From positions 1 to 64,000 of the forward strand of contig JAGXGA010000055.1 of the NCBI GenBank assembly GCA_024636975.1: a stretch of 64,000 bases of DNA, in the 5' to 3' direction. Below are positions 1 through 9,837 of this stretch, piece after piece. The translations under genes were made by a program, and so were the position numbers. The stretch is from Mariniphaga sp. (lineage in GTDB: Bacteria; Bacteroidota; Bacteroidia; Bacteroidales; Prolixibacteraceae). The notes beneath the pieces are model-generated. The model saw nothing but the letters and a program-made list of their open reading frames with translations. It was not told where the DNA came from and did not search any database. Each line of letters begins with the position of its first letter. The first letter of the stretch is position 1.

Positions 1-1626
1 TAGTGTCTGTCCATAAAGTACGATTTTTTTAACTTTTTTCTTTTGGAGTTTTATTCCGATTATTTATTGAGTAATATTCAATGTAACTTTTTCCTGTTAT
101 TCCATTTTTTTGTTGTTTTTATCATTTTTTTCTCTCATTTTTAAACAATTGGACACACCTTTCCCATGCCATACTCGCTTGTATATGGTTTCTGGAATGC
201 CTAAACCAGTTTCACTATATGGGCTGTCATTACCCTGATATTGTATGCTATAATGCTCCATATTACTTTTGCCACAAAATGTTCCCAACCTTTCCACGTG
301 CAGCGCACTAAGTTAAAACCCCGTTTGATATTGGATATTATTGCTTCTGCGCCACTACGCCACTTTTTCAGCCTGGTTTCCATATTTTTGCTGCTGGCTA
401 AATTTTGCAGACTGCCGACTATTTTGTTGAACACAATGTTTACTACACCTTTTTCCATAGCATGTGACTGATTGGCCAACGAAGCATAGCCCCCGTCGGT
501 GGCATAATCACGTGGGACTTTTCCATAGTCTTCAATTACAGAATCAAGGGCAGGGGCAAACAGCTTGCTGTCTGACGGATTGCCGCGCAATACATCACAA
601 TGCAATATCAGATTGCTCTTGCCACTAATCAGGTCTATTTTATGTCCAAACTGAACCTCCCGGCTACCTTTCACAATGATGTCGGTGTGCTGTTCGTAAA
701 TGGAAAATATTTTTTCCTCGTTGGGGACTTTTTCACCTTTGATTTCTTTAGTGTAAGCCATGTCATAAACTAACTCCATGACTTTTATATGATGCTCCAA
801 TGCCAATATAAGCCCCATTGCTTTAATGCTTGAGTCTAGCTTTTTTTTTATGACGTTCGATACCTGGTTGATGGTTTTTACAAATAAAGTTAATTGATTA
901 AGGAACAGATCTTTGCGCTTATCGCCTTTTGTGTTGTTTATTTTAAAGTAGGTTTTTTTCGCCTGCACCGTATAATCCCGGTAGTTTATCCCGTCAAGTT
1001 CTTCTTTTAAGTGTCCAAGTAACCGATAGGCCTCTTTTATACAGTCCCAAAGCAACGAATTGTTGGTAGGGTGATGAATGTTAGCCTCAACTACGGTACT
1101 GTCCTGTCTTATGCTTTTTAAATCTTCTATGCCTGCTTCTATGGCAAGCTTGTTCAATCCAAGCATTAATTTCTGTAAATTTTCTGGGGTTATCTTCGAT
1201 ATGTGGTTCTGGTACATTTGAAAACTATACGGACGGAGTTCATCTATTTTAATAAATAAAGCACATATCCTTGAGTCTGTCTGGTGATATTCCAATTGCC
1301 TGTAATCAAGGCCTTTAAACTCTTTGTATATCGCTGCGCGCACTATTTGCTCAACACTGGGGGTATCCTTCCGCCCAAATACACTTGGCTTTTGTCCCAA
1401 GGTAATATCTTCTGACAAAAGTGCTATAAGATGAGGGTGTAGTTCAAGTATGGTATCTATTAATCCTAACTCTGGGTTCCTTGACCAGTCAGGCTTCTCA
1501 AACTTTATTTTAAAATCTTCAAATAGTTTCATTGGTATTTTTTCCTAAATTTACAAAGGAAAAGACTTTTTAAGAAGCAAATAGAGTGCTAGTTATCAAC
1601 ATTTTATTGTTTATTGACAGACACTA
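1..1626 (-). mobile_element. Insertion sequence, DDE family, at window edge
   Basis: The two ends form a 17-bp inverted repeat with one mismatch: positions 1-17 read TAGTGTCTGTCCATAAA and the complement of 1610-1626 reads TAGTGTCTGTCAATAAA. A single full-length transposase gene (201-1532, minus strand) fills the element. The target-site duplication cannot be checked because nothing lies left of position 1. That the window begins exactly at an IS end suggests the contig broke at a multicopy element. The family is probably ISNCY/ISDol1-like or IS1182-like; this is recognition of sequence style, not a database result. Confidence 0.85.
201..1532 (-). CDS. DDE transposase (ISNCY/IS1182-like)
   Basis: A 443-residue transposase that would cut and rejoin the ends of the surrounding element. 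The likely catalytic triad is visible: D144 in the RQDSTVVEA context, D346 in YATDGGYA, and E396 in RSGAEAIIS, followed by a basic helix rich in Trp and Arg as in other DDE enzymes of this type. The N-terminal 110 residues resemble the conserved DUF772-type domain of IS5/IS1182 relatives. The frame is complete with no stop or frameshift, so the copy could be active. The region 1533-1609 downstream of the right end of the gene is non-coding. Confidence 0.9.
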   Translation of the reverse strand: MKLFEDFKIKFEKPDWSRNPELGLIDTILELHPHLIALLSEDITLGQKPSVFGRKDTPSVEQIVRAAIYKEFKGLDYRQLEYHQTDSRICALFIKIDELRPYSFQMYQNHISKITPENLQKLMLGLNKLAIEAGIEDLKSIRQDSTVVEANIHHPTNNSLLWDCIKEAYRLLGHLKEELDGINYRDYTVQAKKTYFKINNTKGDKRKDLFLNQLTLFVKTINQVSNVIKKKLDSSIKAMGLILALEHHIKVMELVYDMAYTKEIKGEKVPNEEKIFSIYEQHTDIIVKGSREVQFGHKIDLISGKSNLILHCDVLRGNPSDSKLFAPALDSVIEDYGKVPRDYATDGGYASLANQSHAMEKGVVNIVFNKIVGSLQNLASSKNMETRLKKWRSGAEAIISNIKRGFNLVRCTWKGWEHFVAKVIWSIIAYNIRVMTAHIVKLV

Positions 1627-1745
1627 CATAGTTTTCCTCCTGCACTTAAACAAGTCTCTCCAGTTGCCAGGGCGGTAAATTTTCACATGTTATTTTTTAT
1701 ATGATATTTAATATCCAATTTAACGGACTGTTCACTATTTACTTA

Positions 1746-2870
1746 CTACCCGCTGCCTGACTTTTTTTCCTTCCTGTCCTTCAACTCCTGCTTTCTTTCC
1801 AGCCCCATTTTGTCCCAGAAATCCTCGGAGTCGGAACTCATTTGGTTGCCCAGCAAAAAACCCAGTGGGCGGGTGCGGTCGTGGTGGTCAAGAATGATTT
1901 TTATTACACCCATAATGGGTATGGCAAGAATAATACCTGCGATTCCCCACATAAAACCGCCAAGAATAATAGACAGAAGGGCAACCAGTGGATTGATGGA
2001 TACGCTGCTGCCAACCACTTTCGGAGTAATAATGTTGCCTTCGAGTTGTTGTATAACCACGTACATTCCAACAACAGACAGTGGTTGCCACCAGTTATCG
2101 GAAGTAGCAACGGCATACAAAAATGGCAATGTTCCGCCAAGTGTGGTGCCGATGTATGGAATAATGGCAAGAAAGGCTGCAAGCACTCCCCAAAATACAG
2201 CATACTTAATGCCGATGATCAGCAGGCCAACACTGTTCAATACTGCCAGGATGGCAATTACCGTAAGTAATCCATACAGGTATTTCCGCATGGTAGCCTG
2301 GATTTGCTGAAGGATATTACTCAGTTCGCCTTGTTTGTCTTTTTTTTCCTGGAGTAATAAAAACCGCTTAAAATTTTGCTGGTACCACAGCAGAAAGAAG
2401 GTCAGCAGCAATACAAAGAATAAATTAAAAACAAAACTCGTAACCGAAGTGATTCCTTTTTGTACAAATCCCACAGCATTTTCAGTGAGCTTGGGAATGC
2501 TTTCCTTTATATCTGATTCCTGCATGTTCAGGTTCTCGTTCGTCCAGGTAAATATTCGCTGCAGGCCTTTGCTGATTTGTCCTGTAATATTTTCCAGATC
2601 GTTGATGATTACAGTAAGTTGCATCGACAGCAAAGTGATGATTATACCCAGGCCGACAAGTACACTTAAAATAGTGAGCAGGTTAGCCAGAACTTTAAAC
2701 TTCACCAGCCTTTTAAAAAATTTAGCCATTGGCTGAAGCATAACTGCAATCAGGATTGAAAACAACATCGGGATCAATAAGAAATCTCCCTGTTTAAGAA
2801 TGATGTAACCCAAAACGATTATAATTAATATATTGGCTAACCGATATACTGAAATTGTTCTCTCTTCCAT
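1746..2870 (-). CDS. AI-2E family transporter (permease)
   Basis: A 374-residue polytopic membrane protein of the AI-2E transporter family (PF01594; members include autoinducer-2 exporters but also Na+/H+ antiporters, so substrate is open). Hydrophobic pairs are seen at about residues 10-50, 65-90, 145-170 and 200-325, separated by a soluble stretch around 95-140, the usual family pattern. The family motif around residues 235-275, with PYIGTTLGG and the following hydrophobic run, is present. The C-terminus is a charged Lys/Glu-rich tail. It stands alone, divergent from the gene at 3173, with no operon partner. Confidence 0.88.
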   Translation of the reverse strand: MEERTISVYRLANILIIIVLGYIILKQGDFLLIPMLFSILIAVMLQPMAKFFKRLVKFKVLANLLTILSVLVGLGIIITLLSMQLTVIINDLENITGQISKGLQRIFTWTNENLNMQESDIKESIPKLTENAVGFVQKGITSVTSFVFNLFFVLLLTFFLLWYQQNFKRFLLLQEKKDKQGELSNILQQIQATMRKYLYGLLTVIAILAVLNSVGLLIIGIKYAVFWGVLAAFLAIIPYIGTTLGGTLPFLYAVATSDNWWQPLSVVGMYVVIQQLEGNIITPKVVGSSVSINPLVALLSIILGGFMWGIAGIILAIPIMGVIKIILDHHDRTRPLGFLLGNQMSSDSEDFWDKMGLERKQELKDRKEKKSGSG

Positions 2871-3172
2871 GGTTTGTAAAACTATTTTGTGCTTTTATTT
2901 CTGTTAAGTAAAAACCTGTTCTTCGGAATATAAAGATACGTAATTTTAGCACCAACAATGAACATTGAACGGGTGATTACACTCATGCTTATGCTACAGT
3001 TAAATACCAACTACCTTTATTTAACTAAATTAACCTTTCAATAAAAAATTTCCATCGATAAGTCAACCTGTCAAATAGACAGAACCGCAAAAGGTTAATT
3101 ATGTATTTTTTATATTGTATAAATCATTAATTATACGTAACTTATATTCCTTTTCACTAAAAGCAAAATATT

Positions 3173-3937
3173 ATGAAACAGTTATTCCTTATGATTTTCG
3201 TGTGGTTGGCATTTGCCATGCTTACACCTGTGGTTCTAACTGCCCAGCAATCTTCCCCGCCCTGGTTTGTAGTTTTCGAAGAGCATGTTTCACCAGCCGA
3301 CCGTGCCCAGTTTATGAAAGTACAGAAAGAGGCGGTTGATTTATGGAAAACACATCAACTCGACATTCCGGTTTACGCTTACCAAAACGACGATAATGCC
3401 GTGTATTGGGTAATTCCTATCCATAATTTCGCTTCCATTGATACGCTTTACAAAAAAATGGGAGAGTTTTCGGAAAAAGCCAAAGCAGCAGGCTACGACG
3501 GAGAAAAAAAATTCAGGGATTTATCCACCATTTCAACAAGTGTCATACGATGGGATCCGGAGCTGTCGTATCATCCAAACGATGAATTTATGTCGCCCGG
3601 TAAGCCATACACAGAATGGATGTTTATTAACCTGCGTTCGGGTCATGAGAAAGAAATGGCCGATGCCATTAAGAAGTACATCAACTTCTATTCAAAAAAT
3701 AACATTGATAATCCGTGGGATGTTTTTCATGTAATGATGGGACACGATACCCCGGCTATGATTATCATGTTTAGAGCCGAAAGTCCGGTTATCATGCGTA
3801 CCCTCGATTCACAGATTTACGAACAACATAGTGATGAACTGGATAACCTGTGGAACAACGCCATCATGCATGCACGAAAAATTGAAAACAAAACAGGATG
3901 GGCTATGCCATCGTTTTCATACACGCCCGGGGAGTAA
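3173..3937 (+). CDS. Secreted protein of unknown function
   Basis: A 254-residue protein with a clear N-terminal signal peptide (residues 1-25, hydrophobic core followed by TAQQ, a signal peptidase I-type end), so it is periplasmic or exported. The mature part is mixed alpha/beta, rich in Trp, Asp and His, and shows two similar halves (FVVFEEHVSPAD and TEWMFINLRSGHEKEM) spaced about 110 residues apart, as in tandem ferredoxin-like or dimeric alpha-beta barrel (ABM-like) domains. I do not recognise a specific family. It is monocistronic; an AT-rich 300-bp region separates it from the divergent permease gene. Confidence 0.75.
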   Translation: MKQLFLMIFVWLAFAMLTPVVLTAQQSSPPWFVVFEEHVSPADRAQFMKVQKEAVDLWKTHQLDIPVYAYQNDDNAVYWVIPIHNFASIDTLYKKMGEFSEKAKAAGYDGEKKFRDLSTISTSVIRWDPELSYHPNDEFMSPGKPYTEWMFINLRSGHEKEMADAIKKYINFYSKNNIDNPWDVFHVMMGHDTPAMIIMFRAESPVIMRTLDSQIYEQHSDELDNLWNNAIMHARKIENKTGWAMPSFSYTPGE

Positions 3938-4452
3938 GAAGGGGGCAAAGAGGCAGAGGGGCCGTGAAAAGTGAACAGTGAACAGTGGGCAGTAAAAAAA
4001 GTCAGTGATGGAGATTAGGTGGAGATAAAGTAGAGATTAGGTAGAAATTTATGGTGATTAAGTCTATACTACATCGGAGCACCCAGGAGAATAGCGGCTC
4101 ATAAAAGGGATTTAATTTAATCCCAGGTTGGCAGTTGCGCCTTGAGGAAAGGATTGGCATTTTACATTTTACCCGGGGCGCTGCCACCGGGCTGAATTAA
4201 TCTGTGCTTTCAGCACGCAAGATGACTACGGCGCTGCTTACTATCAGGTACTGTTCAATGTTCAGAGTTTAAAGACCGCCTTAATGATGTTATTTATTAA
4301 AAAATATTGATCGATCAATAAATGGACTGTTTATTCAGTGACACCCGGAATTTGCAAGTATGCGCAGCGAATTCCGTTGGTGGAACTAATCCCGCCGGAT
4401 GAAAGGAAGCGGGACTGTTTACTGATTACTGTTCACTTTCAAAGTTCACCGT
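3938..4452. repeat. Intergenic repeat mosaic
   Basis: No gene is seen. The stretch holds simple repeats of the type GTGAACAGTGAACAGT (about 3970-3990) and their complement near 4427-4456, plus a GAGATTAGGTGGAGATAAAG-like segment at 4013-4085 ending in CATCGGAGCACCCAGG. That segment is a diverged copy of the first repeat module found repeatedly in the 45-54 kb island. 4290-4330 contains AT-rich DNA with a short palindrome, ATTGATCGATCAAT. Confidence 0.6.
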
Positions 4453-5535
4453 TCACTTATCTTCTTCTCCTTCGCCTGTGCCTTCACCTTCTTCTTCCTC
4501 CTCCCCCTGCCTGCTGTCGGATGCCGCTATCAATCTCTGTCCTTGTTTGGTCAAAGTCTTTCCCTTCATCTTCGCATTTGTTTTTGCCTTCATTTTCTTC
4601 TCATCCTGCATTCTCTTTTCGGTAAGCTTCTTAATCAGTTCTGCATTCTCATCTTTGGAGGCATGTTTTGAAGGCTCCACTTTACCCCCGTATTTATAGT
4701 CGGAATAGGCCCTTGTAAACTCTGCGCCATAAAATACGATCATCGACGAGTAGGAGGTCCATAAAAGAATCAGGATAACAAACCCGGCGGCTCCGTATCC
4801 TGAACCGGGGTTGGCTTTACCGAAATAGACCCCCAGGGCAGTCTTTCCAATGCCGAACAGCACAGAAGTAAGTACCGCACCTATCCACACGGTCCGCCAT
4901 TTAATGTGAGCATCGGGAAGGTACTTAAACATCAGGGCAAACAGGAATGTAATGACGGCAAAGGGAACAAGAAAGTTAAGTACTATAAACAGCGACATAA
5001 TGTATTCGGGCAGATAACTTTGAATGTAATCGGCAAGTGCTGAGATCAGCGTAGTAAGAACTAATGAGATCAGCAACAGGAAAGCAATTGTAATTATAAG
5101 TCCAAGCGAAAACAGGCGCGCCTTCAGAACCAGCCAGATACCAGATTTCTGAGCATTGGGCTTAACATCCCAAATGAAGTTAAGCGATTTCTGTAGCTGA
5201 AAGAATACCCCTGTTGCTGCAAAAACAATTGTGGCAATACCAACTATAGTCATAAACAGGGACTGGTCTTTATCATAGGCCATATTAACCACATCCTGAA
5301 CCTGGCGGGCAGTATTCTCACCGATATTATTTGAAATCTGTTCATTAATGTATCCGCTTATGCGGCTCTCACTGAAGAAATAACCAGCCAGGGTAATTAT
5401 AACCAGCAGCAGACCTGGCAACGAGAAAATGGCATAATAGGCGATTACTGCACTCTCCCTCCAGGGGTCTTTGGCATTCCATTGGATGCCGGCCCTTTTA
5501 ATAAGCCTCCAGAAATTAAGCAATGCTCTTTTCAT
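4453..5535 (-). CDS. YihY/virulence factor BrkB family membrane protein
   Basis: A 360-residue inner-membrane protein of the YihY/BrkB family (PF03631), whose molecular role is unsettled (once annotated as RNase BN). The typical start (residues 25-55, with AVIAYYAIFSLPGLL) and about six hydrophobic segments between residues 30 and 275 are present, including the signature near 245-275 with GYGAAGFVILILLW and YGAEFTRAY. The C-terminal 85 residues are soluble: a Lys-rich stretch followed by a low-complexity Glu/Gly tail that is longer than usual. The matching DNA is CTTC-repeat-like, so tail length may vary by slippage. No operon partner. Confidence 0.88.
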   Translation of the reverse strand: MKRALLNFWRLIKRAGIQWNAKDPWRESAVIAYYAIFSLPGLLLVIITLAGYFFSESRISGYINEQISNNIGENTARQVQDVVNMAYDKDQSLFMTIVGIATIVFAATGVFFQLQKSLNFIWDVKPNAQKSGIWLVLKARLFSLGLIITIAFLLLISLVLTTLISALADYIQSYLPEYIMSLFIVLNFLVPFAVITFLFALMFKYLPDAHIKWRTVWIGAVLTSVLFGIGKTALGVYFGKANPGSGYGAAGFVILILLWTSYSSMIVFYGAEFTRAYSDYKYGGKVEPSKHASKDENAELIKKLTEKRMQDEKKMKAKTNAKMKGKTLTKQGQRLIAASDSRQGEEEEEGEGTGEGEEDK

Positions 5536-5619
5536 ATAATTCGTATATAATCATTTTGCGGCCTGGATTTGAAAATATAACGTGTTATTGCTCAACAACT
5601 ACCCTCCCCACAAAGTTCA

Positions 5620-5790
5620 GAAGATTGGGCACTGGTCATTGGTCACTGGTCATTGGGTGACTGGTCATTGGTTGATTTGGGGTTTTGGAGACGGGCATTG
5701 GTAAAGGGACACTGGGGACTGGCCATTGGTTTATGGTTACAGGCACTGGTAAAGGTACATTGGGGACTGGGTTCAGACGTTATTAATTTT
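5620..5790. repeat. Degenerate ACTGGTCATTGGT-type tandem repeat
   Basis: A run of near repeats of ACTGGTCATTGGT and ACTGGTAAAGG(T/G)ACATTGGGG occurs between about 5628 and 5775 in the gap between the BrkB-type gene and the next gene. The unit is irregular, and no reading frame or hairpin is apparent. The flanking 5536-5620 and 5790-5880 contain no recognisable feature beyond AT-rich DNA. Confidence 0.7.
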
Positions 5791-5888
5791 TTGAGGTTTG
5801 AGATTTGTTTTTTGGGATTTGGGATTTGAGATTTTTGTATTCACAACCAGTTTTTATTATTTCCGGCAACAACTTTTAAATTATCTGC

Positions 5889-5896
5889 TATTTTTG
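5889..5896 (+). promoter_or_regulatory. Candidate -7 promoter box
   Basis: TATTTTTG matches the Bacteroidota -7 consensus TAnnTTTG exactly, 31 bp before the start codon of the gene at 5928. A matching TTTG -33 element is not obvious. Confidence 0.5.
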
Positions 5897-5927
5897 TATA
5901 ACTATTAATAATCTGAAAAGGAAACCA

Positions 5928-7163
5928 ATGAAACTGATTGTATTTATTTTATTCATCCTGTTATTTTCCAAACCAGTTTTCTCCCAGAACAACCAGGATT
6001 TGAACGGACATGTAAGTTTTTTTCTCGATTGTTACGATTGCGATTTTACATTCGTAAGGCAGGAGCTCAGCTTCGTCACTTTTGTCCGTGATCCCAAGCT
6101 CGCTCAGGTGCACATCCTGTCAAGCGAATCGCGCACCGGCAGTGGTGGCCGTAAATACGTGCTTAACTTTATTGGAAATGGAGAAATCGGGAACCATCAT
6201 TTTGAGTTTGAATATTATGCCGGGCAGTCGGAAACTGATGATGAAACCCGCAGGGGATTGCTGCAACTGCTTAAGGCAGGAATTCTTCAGTATTATTCAA
6301 TTGCCGGAATTTTAAATACTGTTGAAATAAATCTTTCACCGAACGACAGTAAGATTGCCCCCATTCAACTGACCGATCCCTGGAGATTTTGGATCATCAG
6401 TATAGAAGGAGGCACCCGTTTTGAAAAAGAAGCCAATCAAAATGAGTTTTCTTATAATACAGAAATTGAAGTTGAAAAGGTTACCGAAAGCTGGAAAACA
6501 AGATTTGAAATGGAATACGATGCCGATCGGGAAAATTATTTTGATGACGGGATAAAAATTTCCAACCATCAAAATTCTGCCGGGATTTCGGGGGATTATA
6601 TCAAAAGCCTTACCCCTCGCTGGTCAGCAGGAACTTTTACAGGATATTCGTCCGAAACCTATCTGAATATAAAAAACCGGGTTTATGCCAATGCCGGTAT
6701 AGAATACAACATATTCCCCTGGGACATCAGCAACAGAAAAGTCTTTACTTTTCGATACCTGGCAGGTGCAAGCTGGTATGATTACAATGAAAAAACAATA
6801 TACGACAAGCTTAATGAAAACCTGTACCACCAGTCGCTCAGTCTGAATCTTGAAATGTTACAGCCGTGGGGCAACATTGATGTCCGGCTGGAAGGAAGGC
6901 ATTTTTTTCATGATGTATCAAAAAACAGGCTTACCTTCGATTCTGATTTTTCAATCCGTTTAACCAAAGCATTATCCGTTTATTGGGAATTTCAGGCTGA
7001 AATGGTACACGATCAATTGTACCTTCCACTGGGTGATGCTTCCCGGGAAGATCTGCTGCTGCGGAGAAGAAAACTGGCAACAGATTATGAATTCAGAGGA
7101 GAAATGGGATTTAGGTTAACATTTGGTTCCATTTACAGCAATATTGTTAATGAGCGATTTTGA
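5928..7163 (+). CDS. Putative outer-membrane beta-barrel protein, unknown family
   Basis: A 411-residue protein with a signal peptide (residues 1-19, ending VFSQ). Residues 20-125 are a compact domain beginning with a Cys pair in FLDCYDCDFTFVRQEL. From about residue 145 to the C-terminus the sequence is a series of alternating, aromatic-rich strands (many W/Y/F at strand ends, ending in GSIYSNIVNERF), typical of a 10-14 strand outer-membrane barrel. Related proteins are widespread hypotheticals in Bacteroidota; I know no function. It is followed 90 bp later by the M19-like gene on the same strand, so co-transcription is possible. Confidence 0.75.
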   Translation: MKLIVFILFILLFSKPVFSQNNQDLNGHVSFFLDCYDCDFTFVRQELSFVTFVRDPKLAQVHILSSESRTGSGGRKYVLNFIGNGEIGNHHFEFEYYAGQSETDDETRRGLLQLLKAGILQYYSIAGILNTVEINLSPNDSKIAPIQLTDPWRFWIISIEGGTRFEKEANQNEFSYNTEIEVEKVTESWKTRFEMEYDADRENYFDDGIKISNHQNSAGISGDYIKSLTPRWSAGTFTGYSSETYLNIKNRVYANAGIEYNIFPWDISNRKVFTFRYLAGASWYDYNEKTIYDKLNENLYHQSLSLNLEMLQPWGNIDVRLEGRHFFHDVSKNRLTFDSDFSIRLTKALSVYWEFQAEMVHDQLYLPLGDASREDLLLRRRKLATDYEFRGEMGFRLTFGSIYSNIVNERF

Positions 7164-7252
7164 GCATATCCATACATTAAGCATATTCATACTTGATATA
7201 AAGGTTTTTTTTTCGTAATTTGTAATAAGTTATCAAGTTATTATTCAATATT

Positions 7253-8692
7253 ATGGAAGCGCCCTTTATTGATTTGCATATTCACCCGGCAATAAAGCCA
7301 ATGGGAAGAAGCTTTGAAAGGAACCCGGGAACCAACAATCCTAATAAGAAAGCCAAAGACAGCATCTGGTATTATGATCCACCTACTGTTTTTGATAAGC
7401 TGGCCAACATTGTTACCAGTCTTACCAAGTTTCGGCAGTCGGATTTTACCTCGCTGGCAAGGGGAGGTGCAGAAATTGTGTTTGTTTCGCTGTGTGGTCT
7501 TGAAAAAGGTTTTGTAATGAACCGTTTGGGTACCCGCCTTCCGGGCGATATAACAGCCAATTTTGTTACAGGACTTGGTAAAAAACGCATCGATCATGTG
7601 CAGGCTATGTCCGACTATTTCACGGATTTGGAAATGGAGTATAATTATTACAGTCAGCTTGACGGTCACCGGGTAAAGATTGACGGGAAGTGGCACCAGT
7701 ATAAAATCATCTCGAAGTATACTGAAATTGAAGAGAACCACGATCCGGAAGTAAATACCATTTCAGTGATTCTCACCATGGAAGGGACCCATGGATTTAA
7801 TGCCGGATTACAACGCATGGGCAGAACTGTGGATGAGGCTGAAGTGCTTGCGAATGTTGAGAAGGTGAAACAATGGAACCACCGTATGTTTATTGTAGGG
7901 CTGACACATCATTTTTACAATGAGATGATTGGGCATGCACAAAGCCTTCATGGTTTGGTAAGAAAAATTTGCGACCAGTCGGAAGGTATGAATACAGGCT
8001 TTACTGAACTGGGATGGAAACTGCTGCATGCACTGCTCGACAACTCCAACGGACAACGGATCCTTATCGACCTGAAGCACATGAGCGTTATATCCCGAAA
8101 CGAATACTACCAGTTCCTTGAAGAAAAACATCCCGATGAAATCATTCCACTTATTGTTAGCCATGGAGCAGTTAATGGCCTGCGTTCAAATAACGAAATG
8201 GTAGAAGACGATATGTTTAATTATGGAAAGTTTCAACCTGACGACATCAACTTCTTCGATGATGAAATTTTACGGATATCCAGATCGGGCGGATTGTTTG
8301 GCATCCAGTTCGATGAGCGAAGGGTAGGCAGCGATACCGAGCTTAAGAAGAATGGTCCGAACCTTAACCGCAGGAAAATGTTATTCTACCAGTCGCGTCT
8401 GGTATGGAACCAGATTCAGCACATTGCCGAAGTGCTTAACCGCCACGACCAGTTCGCATGGGGCATTCAATGCATTGGCTCAGATAACGACGGGATGGTA
8501 AACCCCTTAAACGGATTCTGGACCTCTGAAGATATGCCCCTGTTTGACAGTTACCTGGAAAAGCATGCCTATAATTTTCTTACTTCGTCGCAGTCGGAGA
8601 ACCTGAAGGAGTACAATAAACTGAAGGCTTCTGAAATCGTGGAGCGCTTCATGATAGGGAATGCAAATTATTTTTTACAGAAAAATTTCTAA
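7253..8692 (+). CDS. Membrane dipeptidase-like (peptidase M19) amidohydrolase
   Basis: A 479-residue metal-dependent hydrolase with the renal dipeptidase (M19) motif order: H9 and H11 in DLHIHP, a bridging-type E177 in LTMEGTHGF, H219/H220 in GLTHH, H276 in LIDLKHMS, H304 in VSHGAVNGL, and GSDNDG at 409-414 (family form GSDFDG). It would hydrolyse a dipeptide or related amide using a binuclear zinc site. It is longer than canonical M19 enzymes (about 350-400) through an insert around residues 30-165, and there is no signal peptide, so a cytoplasmic location is likely. The substrate is unknown. Confidence 0.8.
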   Translation: MEAPFIDLHIHPAIKPMGRSFERNPGTNNPNKKAKDSIWYYDPPTVFDKLANIVTSLTKFRQSDFTSLARGGAEIVFVSLCGLEKGFVMNRLGTRLPGDITANFVTGLGKKRIDHVQAMSDYFTDLEMEYNYYSQLDGHRVKIDGKWHQYKIISKYTEIEENHDPEVNTISVILTMEGTHGFNAGLQRMGRTVDEAEVLANVEKVKQWNHRMFIVGLTHHFYNEMIGHAQSLHGLVRKICDQSEGMNTGFTELGWKLLHALLDNSNGQRILIDLKHMSVISRNEYYQFLEEKHPDEIIPLIVSHGAVNGLRSNNEMVEDDMFNYGKFQPDDINFFDDEILRISRSGGLFGIQFDERRVGSDTELKKNGPNLNRRKMLFYQSRLVWNQIQHIAEVLNRHDQFAWGIQCIGSDNDGMVNPLNGFWTSEDMPLFDSYLEKHAYNFLTSSQSENLKEYNKLKASEIVERFMIGNANYFLQKNF

Positions 8693-8784
8693 CCAGATAC
8701 ACTGCAGGTTTACGGATAAGGTATTCCTGTGTAATCAATCAAAGGCAATGAATTTTGCCCTGTTTACACAGACATATGCCACTA

Positions 8785-9528
8785 TTAAAAAAGCTCAACC
8801 TTCACAGAGTTTAAATAAACAGTTGTAGTGGAATCATAGCCTGAATCGATACCAACAATGATCCAAAGGTCCCCTTTTTCGTTAGTTGTACCGCGAAAGG
8901 GATGCTCATTCTCAAGAGACTTCAGACAGTAAACCGGCTGATCGGTGTCGTTGCCAAAACTGCCCATAACTATCATATCTTCACCATTCTGGCCCTGATT
9001 GCCTTTTTCGATGTTCATGCCATATACATTGTTTTCGCCCATTACCTTTATGGGTTCTACTGGTGTGGCTCCGGCTGATACTTGCACCAATTGTCCATCA
9101 GGAATATCCGGCATGTTTGAAGCGAATTCAACAGTAAAATTTAAATAATAAACAGTATTAGGGTCAAGACTTGTAATTCTCTTTTTGGCAAACATGAACA
9201 GGTCGGCGTTGATATTTTTCCCCGAAAGCTTTAAGGCACGTTGGTTTTGATCAAGTGGTAAAGGAAGCGTATCGTGCTCAAACAACAATTCGTACAAACT
9301 ATCTCCCCCTGCAGGGTATTCGGCAAAGTCGCCGTTCCAGCCTTCATGTCCGGGATTAAAATTCCAGGCCAGTTCAACCGGATCGGGATGCACCCTGTTT
9401 TTGTCCTTACATGATAAATTAAAAAACAGCAATATGCTGATGCAGAAAAGGAAAATAAGCAGATCCCGGTATGTATGAGATTTGTTACTTGTACATATGG
9501 GCAGCAGGTTTGTTTTTATTGCATCCAT
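8785..9528 (-). CDS. Lipoprotein, paralogue of the gene at 10187
   Basis: A 247-residue predicted SPII lipoprotein: the hydrophobic segment at about residues 23-39 ends with a lipobox and Cys (FFNLSCKDK), leaving the mature protein on a membrane surface. The 22 residues before the hydrophobic segment are unusually long, so the true start may lie further in at a non-ATG codon. The mature part is a beta-rich single domain with W-NF-P/D-GHEGWNGDFAEYP near the N-terminus and a closing GIDSGYDSTTTVYLNSVKVE. The same landmarks occur in the 10187-10891 protein (overall roughly half identical), so the two are paralogues. The fold resembles carbohydrate-binding beta-sandwiches, but this is inference. 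Confidence 0.75.
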   Translation of the reverse strand: MDAIKTNLLPICTSNKSHTYRDLLIFLFCISILLFFNLSCKDKNRVHPDPVELAWNFNPGHEGWNGDFAEYPAGGDSLYELLFEHDTLPLPLDQNQRALKLSGKNINADLFMFAKKRITSLDPNTVYYLNFTVEFASNMPDIPDGQLVQVSAGATPVEPIKVMGENNVYGMNIEKGNQGQNGEDMIVMGSFGNDTDQPVYCLKSLENEHPFRGTTNEKGDLWIIVGIDSGYDSTTTVYLNSVKVELF

Positions 9529-9837
9529 TCATTAGTCAATTGGTTTGTTCATATCATCCGTCCCCCAATACAGGAACAGTTTATTATGCACTGCCAATTT
9601 ACGAATTTTTAGGCATATCAACTGCAAATATTAATTTCCAGTTGGAAAAATTAAACTTTAGCAACAAAAATCCTCCCCGGGGAGGCGCCTGTCCGTCTGA
9701 CCGACGTTCATCCCAAAATAGGTATGTATGATACCTGCCTCTCAAATTTACTCTTGCGGTCAACTTAATCATGTACTGCCTGCTGCCACTACTAACAATC
9801 ATATAATTAAAAAAATTTGTAAAAAAACCTCCCCATC

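Noticed and set aside
4338-4699. Plus-strand frames over the C-terminal tail of the BrkB-type gene
   Set aside because: They are Ser/Pro/Phe-rich translations of the complement of a Glu/Lys-rich low-complexity tail.
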